From positions 1-64,000 of the forward strand of contig NZ_VIKW01000026.1 in NCBI RefSeq assembly GCF_009711975.1: a DNA stretch of 64,000 nt, read 5' to 3'. The stretch's first letter is position 1, and every line of letters begins with the position of its first letter. The stretch comes from Anabaena sp. UHCC 0204 (GTDB taxonomy: Bacteria; Cyanobacteriota; Cyanobacteriia; Cyanobacteriales; Nostocaceae). The notes beneath the pieces were generated by a model, which was given only the letters and a program-made list of their open reading frames with translations, searched no databases and was not told where the DNA came from. The translations under genes and the position numbers were made by a program. This document shows, piece by piece, positions 37,614-46,817 of this stretch.

Positions 37614-37663
37614 GTAACATATTTACACTTACATACTTTTGATTAGGTTATTAGGAAAATTCA

Positions 37664-38296
37664 GTGCTTATACTATACATAGAGACTAATATTATCATGG
37701 CTGTCGCCAAAGGAAGAGACTTAGAAGCAGAAAAGTTACTGCGTGATTCTCATCCATCAATACGTATAGTCATACCTGCTATTTGTTATATTGAAGCCAT
37801 TAATACATACAGGAAGGTTAAGGAATATCAATTAAAATTCCAAGCAGAAATGGATAAACAACTTAACGAATCAATACGTGATCAAACATCTATTCATGCT
37901 AAATCTTTTTCTCGGCATTTACAAAAAGCATCAATTGAAAACACACTATTATTAAATGATATCCAAAACCGTTTCTCGGAAATCATAAATTTACTAATTG
38001 AAAGTGCAGAAAATATAAATTTTAATGGCAGCATAATTAAGACAATTTCAGAGCAAGTTTTCCTGGAGAAAGAAACATTATTTATAAAGAATGATCTGAT
38101 GGATAACTTGATTTTACAAAGTATTCTTGATCATGCAGATCAGCATCCTAATGAGCGAAAAGTATTCCTAAGTGGTAATACTAAGGACTTTGGGAAAAAG
38201 AATGAGAATGTGACACAAATTTTAAATAGTGCAGGTGTACAATACTTTAGCAATACCAAGGATTTTCTAGGTTGGTTAGAGTCTCAATCATCATAA
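37664..38296 (+). CDS. PIN-domain protein with Glu in motif I
   Basis: A 210-residue protein, longer than usual VapC toxins. It starts at GTG with AGGA upstream. The N-terminus LILYIETNIIMAVAKGRD is PIN-like, but Glu replaces the usual Asp in the first acidic motif. Other candidate acidic residues are Glu in ICYIEAIN, Asp in KNDLMDNLIL and Asp in SGNTKDFG. A long helical insert (about 50-135) separates them. The remnant at 57288-57428 shares the YLETN-IMA-AKGR start, so Glu in motif I is a feature of this family rather than a mutation. Probable RNase; substrate unknown. Confidence 0.75.
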   Translation: MLILYIETNIIMAVAKGRDLEAEKLLRDSHPSIRIVIPAICYIEAINTYRKVKEYQLKFQAEMDKQLNESIRDQTSIHAKSFSRHLQKASIENTLLLNDIQNRFSEIINLLIESAENINFNGSIIKTISEQVFLEKETLFIKNDLMDNLILQSILDHADQHPNERKVFLSGNTKDFGKKNENVTQILNSAGVQYFSNTKDFLGWLESQSS

Positions 38297-38321
38297 TTTA
38301 ATTATTTTAGGTCAATAGATT

Positions 38322-40106
38322 ATGACATTTATTAAAAATCTTCTCAATCACACAAAACGCTTTTTCTTAATTATCACACTCCTGTCATTTACAGGGATTT
38401 CAATTACTGGCTGTAACCTCTCTCAATTTAAAACTAATGCAACTCAAGTACCGCAATTAGTAAATAGCATTCTTAGTGATCCTAAAACCTTTAACTATGC
38501 TCTCAGTTCTGAATCTCCCAATATTTTTGGTTATACTTATGAAGGATTAATTAACCAAAATCCTATTACGGGTAAATTAGAACCAGCTTTAGCTGAATCA
38601 TGGCAGGTTTCTGATGATAAATCAAAGATTATTTTTACCATGCGTGAGGGGTTAAAATGGTCTGATGGAAAACCACTGACTGTAGATGATGTGGTATTTA
38701 CATATAACAATGTTTATTTGAATGAAGCTATACCAACAGATATTAGAGATATATTGAGAATTGGTAAAAGTCGCAAATTTCCTAATGTCAAAAAACTAGA
38801 TCAGCGTCGAGTTGAATTTAGTGTACCAGAGCCTTTTAGACCTTTTTTACAAAATGCTAGTGCAGCTATTTTACCAGCCCATGCACTCAGAAAATCAATA
38901 GAAACTAAAGACCAAGATGGGAAACCAGAGTTTTTATCAAAATGGGGTGTTGATACTCCACCAGCAGAAATTGTTGTCAACGGACCTTACAAACTAGAAA
39001 GGTATGATACGAGCCAACGGATAATTTTTCGCCGTAATCCCTATTATTGGCGTAAAGATGATCAGGGTAATTCTCAACCCTATATTGAACGAATTATTTG
39101 GCAAATTGTCGAATCAACAGATACTTCCTTATTGCAATTTCGTTCTGGTGGATTAGATTCGGTAGGTGTTTCACCTGATTACTTTTCTTTGTTAAAAGTA
39201 CAAGAGAAACAGGGAAATTTTCAAATCTATAATGGTGGTCCTAGTGCTACTACAAGTTTTATTTCTTTAAATTTGAATAAAGGTAAAAGAGATGGTAAGC
39301 CACTTGTTGATCCTGTGAAATCTCGTTGGTTCAATACTGTAGAATTCCGCCAAGCGGTAGCTTATGCTATTGATAGACAAACGATGATCAATAATACCTT
39401 TCGTGGTTTAGGACAACCGCAGAATTCACCAATCTCTGTCCAAAGTCCATACTATCTTACACCAGAAAAAGGATTAAAAGTTTATAACTATAACGTAGAA
39501 AAAGCTAAGGAATTATTAATTAAGGCTGGGTTTAAATATAATTCTCGAAATTTACTAGAAGATCAGCAAGGAAACCAAGTCAGATTTACTTTACTGACAA
39601 ATGCTGGTAATAAAATTCGGGAGTCAATGGGTTCGCAAATTAAACAAGATTTGAGTAAAATTGGTATTCAAGTGGATTTTACTCCTTTGGCCTGGAATAC
39701 CTTTATAGACAAGTTATCTAATACTTTAGATTGGGATGCTTGTTTAATAGGTTTAACGGGTGGATTAGAACCAAATGATGGGGCTAATGTTTGGTCTCCT
39801 GATGGGGGATTACATATGTTTAATCAAAAGCCTCAAGCAGGACAAAAGCCAATCCAAGGAAGAGAAGTTGCTGATTGGGAGGTGAAAATTCATGAACTTT
39901 ATATTCAAGGCGCACAGGAATTTGATGATGGGAAAGTGAAGGAAATTTATGCAGAAAGTCAAAAATTAACACAGGAGTATTTACCATTTATTTACTTGGT
40001 TAATTCCTATTCTCTATCTGCAATCAGAAATCGTTTTCAAGGAATCCAATATTCTGCTCTTGGTGGTGCTTTTTGGAATATTCATGAAATAAAAGTGATA
40101 AAGTAG
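38322..40106 (+). CDS. ABC transporter substrate-binding lipoprotein, family 5 (oligopeptide/nickel type)
   Basis: A 594-residue extracytoplasmic solute-binding lipoprotein of the DppA/OppA class. It has a signal peptide (FFLIITLLSFTGISI) with lipobox ITGC. The family core includes EGLINQNPITGKLEPALAES, MREGLKWSDGKPLTVDDVVF and FRQAVAYAIDRQTM. No permease or ATPase genes are adjacent, so it works with a transporter encoded elsewhere. It lies 25 bp after the PIN gene, which may be incidental. Substrate, probably peptides, cannot be read from sequence. Confidence 0.9.
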   Translation: MTFIKNLLNHTKRFFLIITLLSFTGISITGCNLSQFKTNATQVPQLVNSILSDPKTFNYALSSESPNIFGYTYEGLINQNPITGKLEPALAESWQVSDDKSKIIFTMREGLKWSDGKPLTVDDVVFTYNNVYLNEAIPTDIRDILRIGKSRKFPNVKKLDQRRVEFSVPEPFRPFLQNASAAILPAHALRKSIETKDQDGKPEFLSKWGVDTPPAEIVVNGPYKLERYDTSQRIIFRRNPYYWRKDDQGNSQPYIERIIWQIVESTDTSLLQFRSGGLDSVGVSPDYFSLLKVQEKQGNFQIYNGGPSATTSFISLNLNKGKRDGKPLVDPVKSRWFNTVEFRQAVAYAIDRQTMINNTFRGLGQPQNSPISVQSPYYLTPEKGLKVYNYNVEKAKELLIKAGFKYNSRNLLEDQQGNQVRFTLLTNAGNKIRESMGSQIKQDLSKIGIQVDFTPLAWNTFIDKLSNTLDWDACLIGLTGGLEPNDGANVWSPDGGLHMFNQKPQAGQKPIQGREVADWEVKIHELYIQGAQEFDDGKVKEIYAESQKLTQEYLPFIYLVNSYSLSAIRNRFQGIQYSALGGAFWNIHEIKVIK

Positions 40107-40140
40107 GTGATAATTAATATTTGTCAGTTATTAAATTGCT

Positions 40141-40926
40141 GTGACTCAACCTGAAACTTTGCGATCGCTCTTAGAATCGGTCGCTAATGGTAAAATTACC
40201 CCAGAGATAGCATTCGACTCACTCAAAGATTTAGCTTATGAATCTGTAGGTGAGTTCGCAAAAATAGACAATCATCGTCAATTAAGAACAGGTTTCCCGG
40301 AAGTAATTTGGGGACCGGGTAAAACACCTGATCAAATTTCTCAAATTATGGAAGTAATGCGTCACCGTACTTCTGTGGTTATGGCTACCCGCATTGAACC
40401 ACAAGTATATTCTGCATTACAAAAAAAAGTTAGAGGTATCCAATATTACGAACAAGCGCGAATTTGTGCGATCGTTCCCTCTGTGATTGAAGTCAGATTT
40501 CCTGGCAAAATTGGCATTCTTTCGGCTGGTACGGCGGATTTAGCTGTTGCGGAAGAAGCCGCTGTCACTGCTGAACTTTCTGGTTTCTCTGTACAGCGTC
40601 TTTGGGATGTAGGTGTGGCGGGAATTCACCGTTTACTGAGTAACCGTCACCTATTAGCATCATCATCAGTTTTAATTGTCGTCGCGGGTATGGAAGGGGC
40701 TTTACCTAGTGTGGTGGCGGGTTTAACAGACTGTCCAGTAATTGCTGTTCCTACCAGTATTGGTTATGGTGCAAGTTTTTCCGGTTTAGCGCCTTTATTG
40801 ACAATGCTCAATTCTTGTGCTGCTGGTATAGGTGTTGTAAATATAGATAATGGCTTTGGTGCGGCGGTTTTAGCAGGACAAATTTTACGAACTTCAGAAA
40901 AATTACGCTTGGCAGCAGAAACATAG
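40141..40926 (+). CDS. larB: LarB-type nickel-pincer cofactor carboxylase
   Basis: LarB carboxylates and hydrolyses nicotinate adenine dinucleotide, the first step of nickel-pincer nucleotide synthesis; its C-terminal half resembles PurE. The 261-residue protein starts at GTG and shows RTGFPEVIWGPGKTPDQI, then GILSAGTADLAVAEEAA, and VVAGMEGALPSVVAGL, which marks the AIR-carboxylase-like domain. larC and larE are not nearby. It is 34 bp downstream of the lipoprotein gene, perhaps co-transcribed. Confidence 0.9.
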   Translation: MTQPETLRSLLESVANGKITPEIAFDSLKDLAYESVGEFAKIDNHRQLRTGFPEVIWGPGKTPDQISQIMEVMRHRTSVVMATRIEPQVYSALQKKVRGIQYYEQARICAIVPSVIEVRFPGKIGILSAGTADLAVAEEAAVTAELSGFSVQRLWDVGVAGIHRLLSNRHLLASSSVLIVVAGMEGALPSVVAGLTDCPVIAVPTSIGYGASFSGLAPLLTMLNSCAAGIGVVNIDNGFGAAVLAGQILRTSEKLRLAAET

Positions 40927-41027
40927 TAAACTAAAAGAGTAAAGAATAAGTAGAATCGCGGTAACTTTATATTTGATTAGTTACTTCAACTCTTTCCTAC
41001 AGGTTATAAACTTTTGGTAACAGCATT

Positions 41028-41240
41028 ATGGAATATTGGAATGATTCACTATTGCCAACACTAGGAAACTTACACGAACATCTCACTTTTCTTGCTAATT
41101 ACAGTAATATTAAAGACCCGGACATTTTAGCTCAAATGCAAGGTGCTTGGAATCACTTTGTCAAAACTGGACAAATTTGGGCTATGTTTATTGGTGTAGT
41201 AGTCGGTTATTTGTTCAAAAGTTTAACTAGTTACGGTTAA
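41028..41240 (+). CDS. Small protein with C-terminal membrane helix
   Basis: A 70-residue protein with a soluble N-terminal half and one C-terminal membrane segment (IWAMFIGVVVGYLF). I do not recognise a named family, but composition and codon use look like a real cyanobacterial gene. It lies between larB and argH on the same strand with about 100-bp spacers. Confidence 0.65.
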   Translation: MEYWNDSLLPTLGNLHEHLTFLANYSNIKDPDILAQMQGAWNHFVKTGQIWAMFIGVVVGYLFKSLTSYG

Positions 41241-41324
41241 AGTAATTTTAGATTTTAGATTTTGGATTGATCAGGATTCAAAATCTAACATCTAGAAAGA
41301 ATTTCTTCCTTTCCCTTCAGATTT

Positions 41325-42713
41325 ATGACCGAAAAACAAACTTGGAGTCAGCGGTTTGAATCCGCGCTGCATCCGGCGATCGCTCGTTTTAATGCTAGTA
41401 TCAGTTTTGACATTGAACTCATCGAATATGACATTACTGGTTCTCAAGCCCATGCCAAAATGCTGGCTCACACGGGGATAATTTCCCATGCAGAAGGGGA
41501 AGCTCTATTCTCAGGTTTAGAACAAGTTCGTCAAGAATATCGTCAAGGACAATTTCAGCCCGGTATTGATGCCGAAGATGTCCATTTTGCCGTAGAAAAA
41601 CGCCTGACGGAAATTGTCGGGGATGTAGGTAAAAAGCTCCATACAGCCCGTTCTCGCAATGACCAAGTAGGGACTGATACGAGATTGTATCTCCGCGATC
41701 AAATTCACCAAATTCGGCAACTATTACGAGATTTTCAAACAGTTTTAGTTGATATCGCTGAAAAAAATGTCGAAACCTTAATTCCTGGTTATACCCACCT
41801 CCAACGCGCCCAACCACTGAGTTTAGCCCACCATTTACTGGCGTACTTTCAGATGGCACAACGGGATTGGGAACGCTTGGCAGATGTTTATAGCCGAGTG
41901 AATATCTCTCCCTTGGGTTGTGGTGCTTTAGCGGGGACAACTTTTCCTATTGACCGCCACTATACAGCCAAATTATTGGATTTTGATCATGTTTATGCTA
42001 ACAGTTTGGATGGAGTGAGCGATCGCGACTTTGCTATAGAATTCCTCTGTGCTGCTAGTATAATCATGGTTCACCTCAGCCGTCTTTCCGAAGAAGTCAT
42101 TCTGTGGGCATCAGAAGAATTTCGCTTTGTCACCCTCAAAGATAGCTGTGCCACTGGTTCTAGCATTATGCCCCAAAAGAAAAACCCTGACGTACCAGAA
42201 TTAGTTCGAGGCAAAACAGGGCGAGTCTTTGGTCATCTCCAGGCTATGTTAGTGATTATGAAGGGTTTACCCCTGGCTTATAACAAAGACCTCCAAGAAG
42301 ATAAAGAAGGCATATTTGACAGCGTAAATACAGTCAAAGCCTGTTTAGAAGCAATGACAATTTTGCTACAAGAAGGTTTAGAATTTCGTCACCAGCGATT
42401 AGCAACAGCGGTTACAGAAGACTTTGCTAACGCTACAGATGTCGCAGATTATCTCGCCGCGCGGGGTGTACCCTTCCGAGAAGCTTATAACATTGTGGGC
42501 AAAGTCGTCAAAACCAGTATTGCTGCTGGTAAACTGCTTAAAGATTTGCAGCTAGAAGAGTGGCAACAAATCCATCCTGCATTTGCCGCTGATATTTATG
42601 AAGCAATTTCCCCTCGTCAAGTAGTTGCAGCCCGCAACAGCTATGGAGGTACAGGTTTTGTACAAGTCAGACAAGCTATTATCAACGCCCGTACTCAACT
42701 CGGTGTGAGTTAA
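41325..42713 (+). CDS. argH: Argininosuccinate lyase
   Basis: ArgH splits argininosuccinate to arginine and fumarate, the last step of arginine synthesis. That links it to cyanophycin, which needs arginine. The 462-residue protein has the family landmarks [36 protein letters not shown] and the fumarase/aspartase signature [15 protein letters not shown]. Length and ends are standard. The stop is followed by a composite repeat array. Confidence 0.97.
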   Translation: MTEKQTWSQRFESALHPAIARFNASISFDIELIEYDITGSQAHAKMLAHTGIISHAEGEALFSGLEQVRQEYRQGQFQPGIDAEDVHFAVEKRLTEIVGDVGKKLHTARSRNDQVGTDTRLYLRDQIHQIRQLLRDFQTVLVDIAEKNVETLIPGYTHLQRAQPLSLAHHLLAYFQMAQRDWERLADVYSRVNISPLGCGALAGTTFPIDRHYTAKLLDFDHVYANSLDGVSDRDFAIEFLCAASIIMVHLSRLSEEVILWASEEFRFVTLKDSCATGSSIMPQKKNPDVPELVRGKTGRVFGHLQAMLVIMKGLPLAYNKDLQEDKEGIFDSVNTVKACLEAMTILLQEGLEFRHQRLATAVTEDFANATDVADYLAARGVPFREAYNIVGKVVKTSIAAGKLLKDLQLEEWQQIHPAFAADIYEAISPRQVVAARNSYGGTGFVQVRQAIINARTQLGVS

Positions 42714-42723
42714 TTTCCAAATT

Positions 42724-42905
42724 CAGGGGGAAGGTGACAGGTGACAGAGAAGAGACAGGGGAGCAGGGGGAAGGTGACAGGTTACAGGTGACAGGTGACA
42801 GAGAAGAGACAGGGAAGCAGGGGGAAGGGAGCAGGGGGAAAATAAATACTATGTATTCCCAATGACAACTGACAACTGACAACTGACAACTGACAACTGA
42901 CAACT
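42724..42905. repeat. Composite repeat array 3' of argH
   Basis: Two rounds of GGTGACAG, AGAGAAGAGACAGG and GCAGGGGGAA units, then GGAAAATAAATAC, and six TGACAAC heptamers. The order is purine-rich block, AT junction, then ACAAC heptamers, as at 25951 and 36508, but with an internal duplication of about 70 bp. It is noncoding. Confidence 0.88.
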
Positions 42906-42916
42906 CAAAACAAATA

Positions 42917-42938
42917 AGGGTGTACTCATGTACACCCT
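42917..42938 (-). terminator. Intrinsic terminator for the small basic protein gene
   Basis: Perfect 9-bp arms AGGGTGTAC/GTACACCCT with a 4-nt loop. Read on the minus strand it is followed by TTATTTGTTTT, a fair U-run. It lies about 145 bp after the 43083 stop. Confidence 0.6.
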
Positions 42939-43046
42939 AAAAATTCAAAATATGAAAGGATAAAATTTAACCAGATATAGCTATGGGCAAGGCGGTTAGG
43001 ACATCAACTAATCCTAGAACTTAGACAATAAAAGGCTTATAGCACT

Positions 43047-43077
43047 GTCACCTGTCACCTGTTCCCTGTCACCTGCT
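43047..43077. repeat. Short GTGACAG array (minus-strand sense)
   Basis: Three to four CTGTCAC copies on the plus strand, that is GTGACAG on the minus strand, directly after the stop of the minus-strand basic protein gene. The orientation relative to the upstream gene is the same as at argH and trmD. Confidence 0.7.
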
Positions 43078-43082
43078 ATACA

Positions 43083-43256
43083 TTAATCAGCAGCGTCCAT
43101 TGCTGCTGCCCCTGTTGATTCTTCCTCTTCACTCTTGGGCGGTCTTTGTTGGAATCGTCTGCCCATTCTACCTGTAGTAGTCCGTTTACGAAACTTTCTG
43201 GCGTAAGCCTGGTTTCGTAGCGCCTTCTCTTTTTTCGGGTTACGGCGCTTTGCCAT
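43083..43256 (-). CDS. Small, very basic conserved protein
   Basis: A 57-residue protein beginning MAKRRNPKKEKALRNQAYAR, with a basic N-terminal two thirds and an acidic/Ala-rich tail ending MDAAD. The frame is open from 43280, but the ATG at 43256 has a GAGGTGA ribosome-binding site just upstream. Composition suggests RNA or ribosome binding, but it is not S21, L32 or L34. I believe it is a conserved cyanobacterial protein of unknown function. Confidence 0.75.
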   Translation of the reverse strand: MAKRRNPKKEKALRNQAYARKFRKRTTTGRMGRRFQQRPPKSEEEESTGAAAMDAAD

Positions 43257-43799
43257 ATTCACCTCATGAATAAACAACAAAAAATTGGCATCTAGGCATT
43301 ACTTAGGCCATATCAGCTACCGATGTTATTGATATACTTTTCTAGCCTAGTGCAGCAATCAATACACTTGAAACAGCATACCATTATATCTTACGAAAAA
43401 GCTTATTGTCAAACTAAATTTGGGCTGATCATGGGTATTACTCCCTATTGTCTGTTATTTTTCTTACATATAAGCCATATATTTGATAAGTTTAGACAAT
43501 TACGAAAAATGTCCTGAATCAATCTCAGTATCTGGGTATTTATAATTGATGGTCATGGATATAATGTTATTTAAATATCCATATAAACTGCTTTCGATAC
43601 TAATAATGCAGTTATTTAAAGCAAATGGTAAAATTAGGTTATTCTAGGAATATTTCTAGGGTAATCAACTAAATCACACATATTTGTATAAATAAAAACT
43701 TGATTATAATTTTGGTAATTGAGACTATACAAGTATTAGTAAAATCTAGAATACAATAAAGCAATTTGAAACTTGAACATTCTTGCTTTTTTTAAGCCA
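43257..43799. other. Spacer of about 540 bp, AT-rich
   Basis: This stretch separates the basic protein gene from the NUDIX gene in divergent orientation. A 64-codon plus-strand frame at 43323 has no family features and poor codon use. No repeat, RNA gene or clear promoter is recognised. Confidence 0.4.
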
Positions 43800-44267
43800 A
43801 TGATTCAGTCCACTCGTAGCTTATGGCACTTTGGACAAACGGTATTGGGTATTATATTTCGCCATCCCATTACTGGTACAAGTATTATCCCCATTTTACC
43901 TGATGGCCAGATTGTGTTAATTAGAAGGAAGGATGATGGTCTTTGGTCATTGCCTGGTGGTATGGTGGACTGGGGAGAAGATGTTCCTCATGCAGTTGGT
44001 CGGGAATTGATGGAGGAAACAGGGCTAGAATTAGTCCAAATTCGCCGTTTAGTCGGAGTTTATTCTTCACCAAACCGTGATCCCCGCATTCACTCCATTT
44101 GTATTACTGTTGAAGCCGAAGTCCAAGGAGAAATGGTTATTAAAGATCCTTTAGAAGTCATAGAAATTCAAGCTTTCCCCCCGGTTTCTTTACCGAAACC
44201 AGATATGTCTCATGATCATTGTCGTCAGTTACAAGACTATTTGAATGGATTAACTACACTTGCATAA
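43800..44267 (+). CDS. NUDIX hydrolase
   Basis: A 155-residue NUDIX family protein that should hydrolyse a nucleoside diphosphate linked to another group. The complete Nudix box is visible: GGMVDWGEDVPHAVG followed by RELMEETGL, with all Gly/Glu positions. The substrate is not evident. The frame also opens at a TTG (43773); the ATG at 43800 is preferred, but neither has a good ribosome-binding site. Confidence 0.87.
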   Translation: MIQSTRSLWHFGQTVLGIIFRHPITGTSIIPILPDGQIVLIRRKDDGLWSLPGGMVDWGEDVPHAVGRELMEETGLELVQIRRLVGVYSSPNRDPRIHSICITVEAEVQGEMVIKDPLEVIEIQAFPPVSLPKPDMSHDHCRQLQDYLNGLTTLA

Positions 44268-44361
44268 AAGATGAAGATTTAAGATTTTGGGTTTTTAAAT
44301 TAAATCCAAAATCTATAATTGGGAATTGCCAAACTTGGATAAGTAAATTAGTAAATTTAAG

Positions 44362-45171
44362 ATGAATATATTATTTCGCAACTCCCGCAGAAAACTTTCT
44401 CAAGGGGTATTGTTTTGGCGTGAGGTTGGTTCAGGAATACCCACAGTTTTTCTACATGGTGCATGGAATGATGGTAGTGAATGGGTATCAATAATGGAAA
44501 TAATGGCGCAAAATAACCATTGTTTTGCACCAGATTTATTAGGTTTTGGTGAATCAGCACATCCTAATGTTCACTATTCCATAGATTTGCAAGTAGAATG
44601 TTTATCCCATTTTCTAGAAGCTTTAAAATTAGAAAAAGTTTATTTAGTGGGTAATTCTTTAGGCGCTTGGATTGCTGCTAGTTATGCTTTAAAATATCCA
44701 GAGCAAATCTATGGTTTGATATTGTTAGCGCCTGAAGGTGTAACAGCAGAAGGACAAGAAGAATATTGGCAAAAAAGACGGCGCTTATTTAATGTTTCTC
44801 CCTTAATAATTAAGTTTTTACGTTTTATTCGTCCCTTAATTAAATTGATTGGTTGGGAAGAAAAAATTGCTGCTGATTTAGATTTAAGAAAAACATTGTT
44901 GCAATACTCTACCGCTTGTCAGTTACTCTTTAATCGTAAGCAACCAGAAATAGAAGCGGAATTACTGGAAAAAAACTTACCTGAAATTAAAGTTCCCTGT
45001 TTAATTTTACAAGGTGGTGAAGATGATGCGATCGCTATATCAAGAAGTAATACTTATGCTCGACTAATTCCTAATATTCAGTTAAAGATGATTGCTCATG
45101 GAGAAAGTAATTTACCTGAATCTTGTGCTGGAGTTGTCGCTGAAGCTATTGGGGATTTCATTAATCAATAG
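44362..45171 (+). CDS. Alpha/beta hydrolase
   Basis: A 269-residue alpha/beta-hydrolase fold protein. It has the oxyanion region VFLHGAWNDGSEW, the nucleophile elbow GNSLGAWIA (Ser), a probable acid in LQGGEDDAIA and a catalytic His in IAHGESNLPE. There is no signal peptide, so it is cytoplasmic. Substrate is unknown. It is followed by a good terminator. Confidence 0.87.
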   Translation: MNILFRNSRRKLSQGVLFWREVGSGIPTVFLHGAWNDGSEWVSIMEIMAQNNHCFAPDLLGFGESAHPNVHYSIDLQVECLSHFLEALKLEKVYLVGNSLGAWIAASYALKYPEQIYGLILLAPEGVTAEGQEEYWQKRRRLFNVSPLIIKFLRFIRPLIKLIGWEEKIAADLDLRKTLLQYSTACQLLFNRKQPEIEAELLEKNLPEIKVPCLILQGGEDDAIAISRSNTYARLIPNIQLKMIAHGESNLPESCAGVVAEAIGDFINQ

Positions 45172-45187
45172 GGAATTTGCTAGAGTT

Positions 45188-45220
45188 ATATCCCTGAGTT
45201 CTCTAATCAATCAGGGATAT
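45188..45220 (+). terminator. Terminator after the alpha/beta hydrolase gene
   Basis: Perfect 10-bp arms ATATCCCTGA/TCAGGGATAT with a 13-nt loop, then TGTTATTTG. It starts 17 bp after the stop codon. Confidence 0.65.
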
Positions 45221-45276
45221 TGTTATTTGCGAATATAGCGATTTCTATCTCTGTCAGGTACAGGAAGGAAAGAATT

Positions 45277-45318
45277 AACCGCAGATAGAAGATGATGGAC
45301 GCGGATAAACGCAGATAA
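45277..45318. repeat. Dispersed repeat (CGCGGATAAACGCAGATA type)
   Basis: An ACCGCAGATAGAAGATG unit followed by GACGCGGATAAACGCAGATA, a well-known cyanobacterial spacer repeat. It lies between the convergent hydrolase and protease genes. Confidence 0.55.
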
Positions 45319-45330
45319 ATTTGCTATCTT

Positions 45331-46683
45331 TTAAAACAGAGTATCAAATGGTTCATAATCATATTCTTCTAGAATCTCATTAAAGAGTTCTGTTGCTCTA
45401 TCGTTATCAAGTTCTAAATCTTGTGCTAACTGAGACCAATATTCATATTCTTCATCACTAAAACATTCATCAGCAAGAGCAAATTCTACAGACATTTGGA
45501 AAGTTTCTTCGGCTGCATCTTCGGCTAGAATAATTTGCACTGCCGCATTATAAAGCAGTTCAAATCCTCCAATTTCTATGAGATTATTGATTTTCTCTTC
45601 TAGTAGTTCAGTATCAATTTCATAAGTTTCATAAAGTCCTGCTAATAATTCGGACTCTTCATCAGATAAGCCATCTACAGCCGCACCATATAAACAAATA
45701 ACTGCAATGGATTCAACAAGAGTTAAATAGCAATTATCTGTTTCTTCTTCATCTTCTTCTTCATAAAATTCTTCATCAAAATCTTCATCTTCTTCAACCC
45801 AAATATCCGCAGTTAAATCAAATTCAGTCGTCCCTTTAATTTTCCAGCATTCAAAACATAATTCGGGGTTAGTCATATACTCATAGGGAATATAGCAATA
45901 CCCGTCTTCTCCCCACTCTTCTCCCCATGAGTTACGAACAATAAAAACTTCCGCGCTATCTTTATAACCTACGCAAAGCATAGCGTGTTTACCATGTTCT
46001 TCTCTGCCTGAATCACTGTTTAAATCTGGCATTGGTACTCTTCCTTTGGCAGTCACTTGATCAAAAGACTTAAACAAAGTGAGTCCAAAAACAAAAGGAT
46101 AACCTTCTGCTAAACAATGTTTCATGGCATAAAGATCAATAGGAACTTCTTCTGGTGTTTCCCATTGAAAATCAGGAACATTTAGAAGTTCGGTAGCCTC
46201 GTTATAGGCATGAAAAATAGGTTTAATATTAACATTTTTAACTTTACCGCTATCTGTCACTTCATAAGACCAGGTTGATTCATGACAAATGCCTTTTTCT
46301 TGCAAGCTCATTAATGCTAAAGTAATGCTACTTCCTTGGTCTTGAATTTTTGTTTGACCAAAGTATTCTAGTCCTAGTAATCGGGCATTGTAATAGACAA
46401 AAAGACGACTAAAATCAATCTCTTGTCCAACACGATTCATGATATACTCGTATCCTCCCACAACTGCATTTGCTGTACAACTGTTAGCACCTGCTTGATT
46501 TTCTACAGGAGTCATAAAGGGACGGAGATCAACCTGTGGTGGTAATTCTGCTTCTGTAAATCGCTCAGTCTCATAGACGTGAGAACCGGGGATTTCTTGC
46601 TGGGAAGCACTACAACCGCTCAATGCTTTCCATAAACCTGTATTTCGATCTACGACATAAGATAATACAGCTTTTTTAGACAT
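45331..46683 (-). CDS. Papain-like (C1) cysteine protease fused to a TerB-like domain
   Basis: A 450-residue protein. Residues about 50-285 form a C1 peptidase domain: catalytic Cys in NQAGANSCTANA, His in HGKHAMLCVGY and Asn in VRNSWGEEWGEDGYCYI. A strongly acidic linker (about 295-320) leads to a C-terminal all-helical acidic domain. Its pattern (SIAVICLYGAAVDGLSDEE, later EFALADECFSDEEYEYW) fits a TerB/tellurite-resistance-like fold. No signal peptide or long inhibitory propeptide is seen, so it may act in the cytoplasm. The function is unknown. TerB domains often bind metal and appear in stress or conflict systems. Confidence 0.82.
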   Translation of the reverse strand: MSKKAVLSYVVDRNTGLWKALSGCSASQQEIPGSHVYETERFTEAELPPQVDLRPFMTPVENQAGANSCTANAVVGGYEYIMNRVGQEIDFSRLFVYYNARLLGLEYFGQTKIQDQGSSITLALMSLQEKGICHESTWSYEVTDSGKVKNVNIKPIFHAYNEATELLNVPDFQWETPEEVPIDLYAMKHCLAEGYPFVFGLTLFKSFDQVTAKGRVPMPDLNSDSGREEHGKHAMLCVGYKDSAEVFIVRNSWGEEWGEDGYCYIPYEYMTNPELCFECWKIKGTTEFDLTADIWVEEDEDFDEEFYEEEDEEETDNCYLTLVESIAVICLYGAAVDGLSDEESELLAGLYETYEIDTELLEEKINNLIEIGGFELLYNAAVQIILAEDAAEETFQMSVEFALADECFSDEEYEYWSQLAQDLELDNDRATELFNEILEEYDYEPFDTLF

Positions 46684-46784
46684 AAAATTTTATGGGGGTT
46701 ATCCACAGGTGATAAAGTATAAAAATTATAAAATATGTCTTCAGACAGATGTAACAATTTTAGAATTACTCAATTATTCTTAAT

Positions 46785-46809
46785 ACCCCTTCTAAAGTAG
46801 GGAAGGGGT
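46785..46809 (-). terminator. Hairpin after the lumenal pentapeptide gene
   Basis: Arms ACCCCTTC/GAAGGGGT with a 9-nt loop, a few bases beyond the stop of the minus-strand gene at 46818. The following minus-strand sequence is AT-rich but has no strong T-run. Confidence 0.5.
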
Positions 46810-46817
46810 TAAGGTTT

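Noticed and set aside
41434-41940. 168-codon minus-strand frame inside argH
   Set aside because: Antisense shadow of a highly conserved enzyme gene.
43323-43517. 64-codon plus-strand frame upstream of the basic protein gene
   Set aside because: Low-complexity hydrophobic/aromatic composition typical of AT-rich spacers; no ribosome-binding site.
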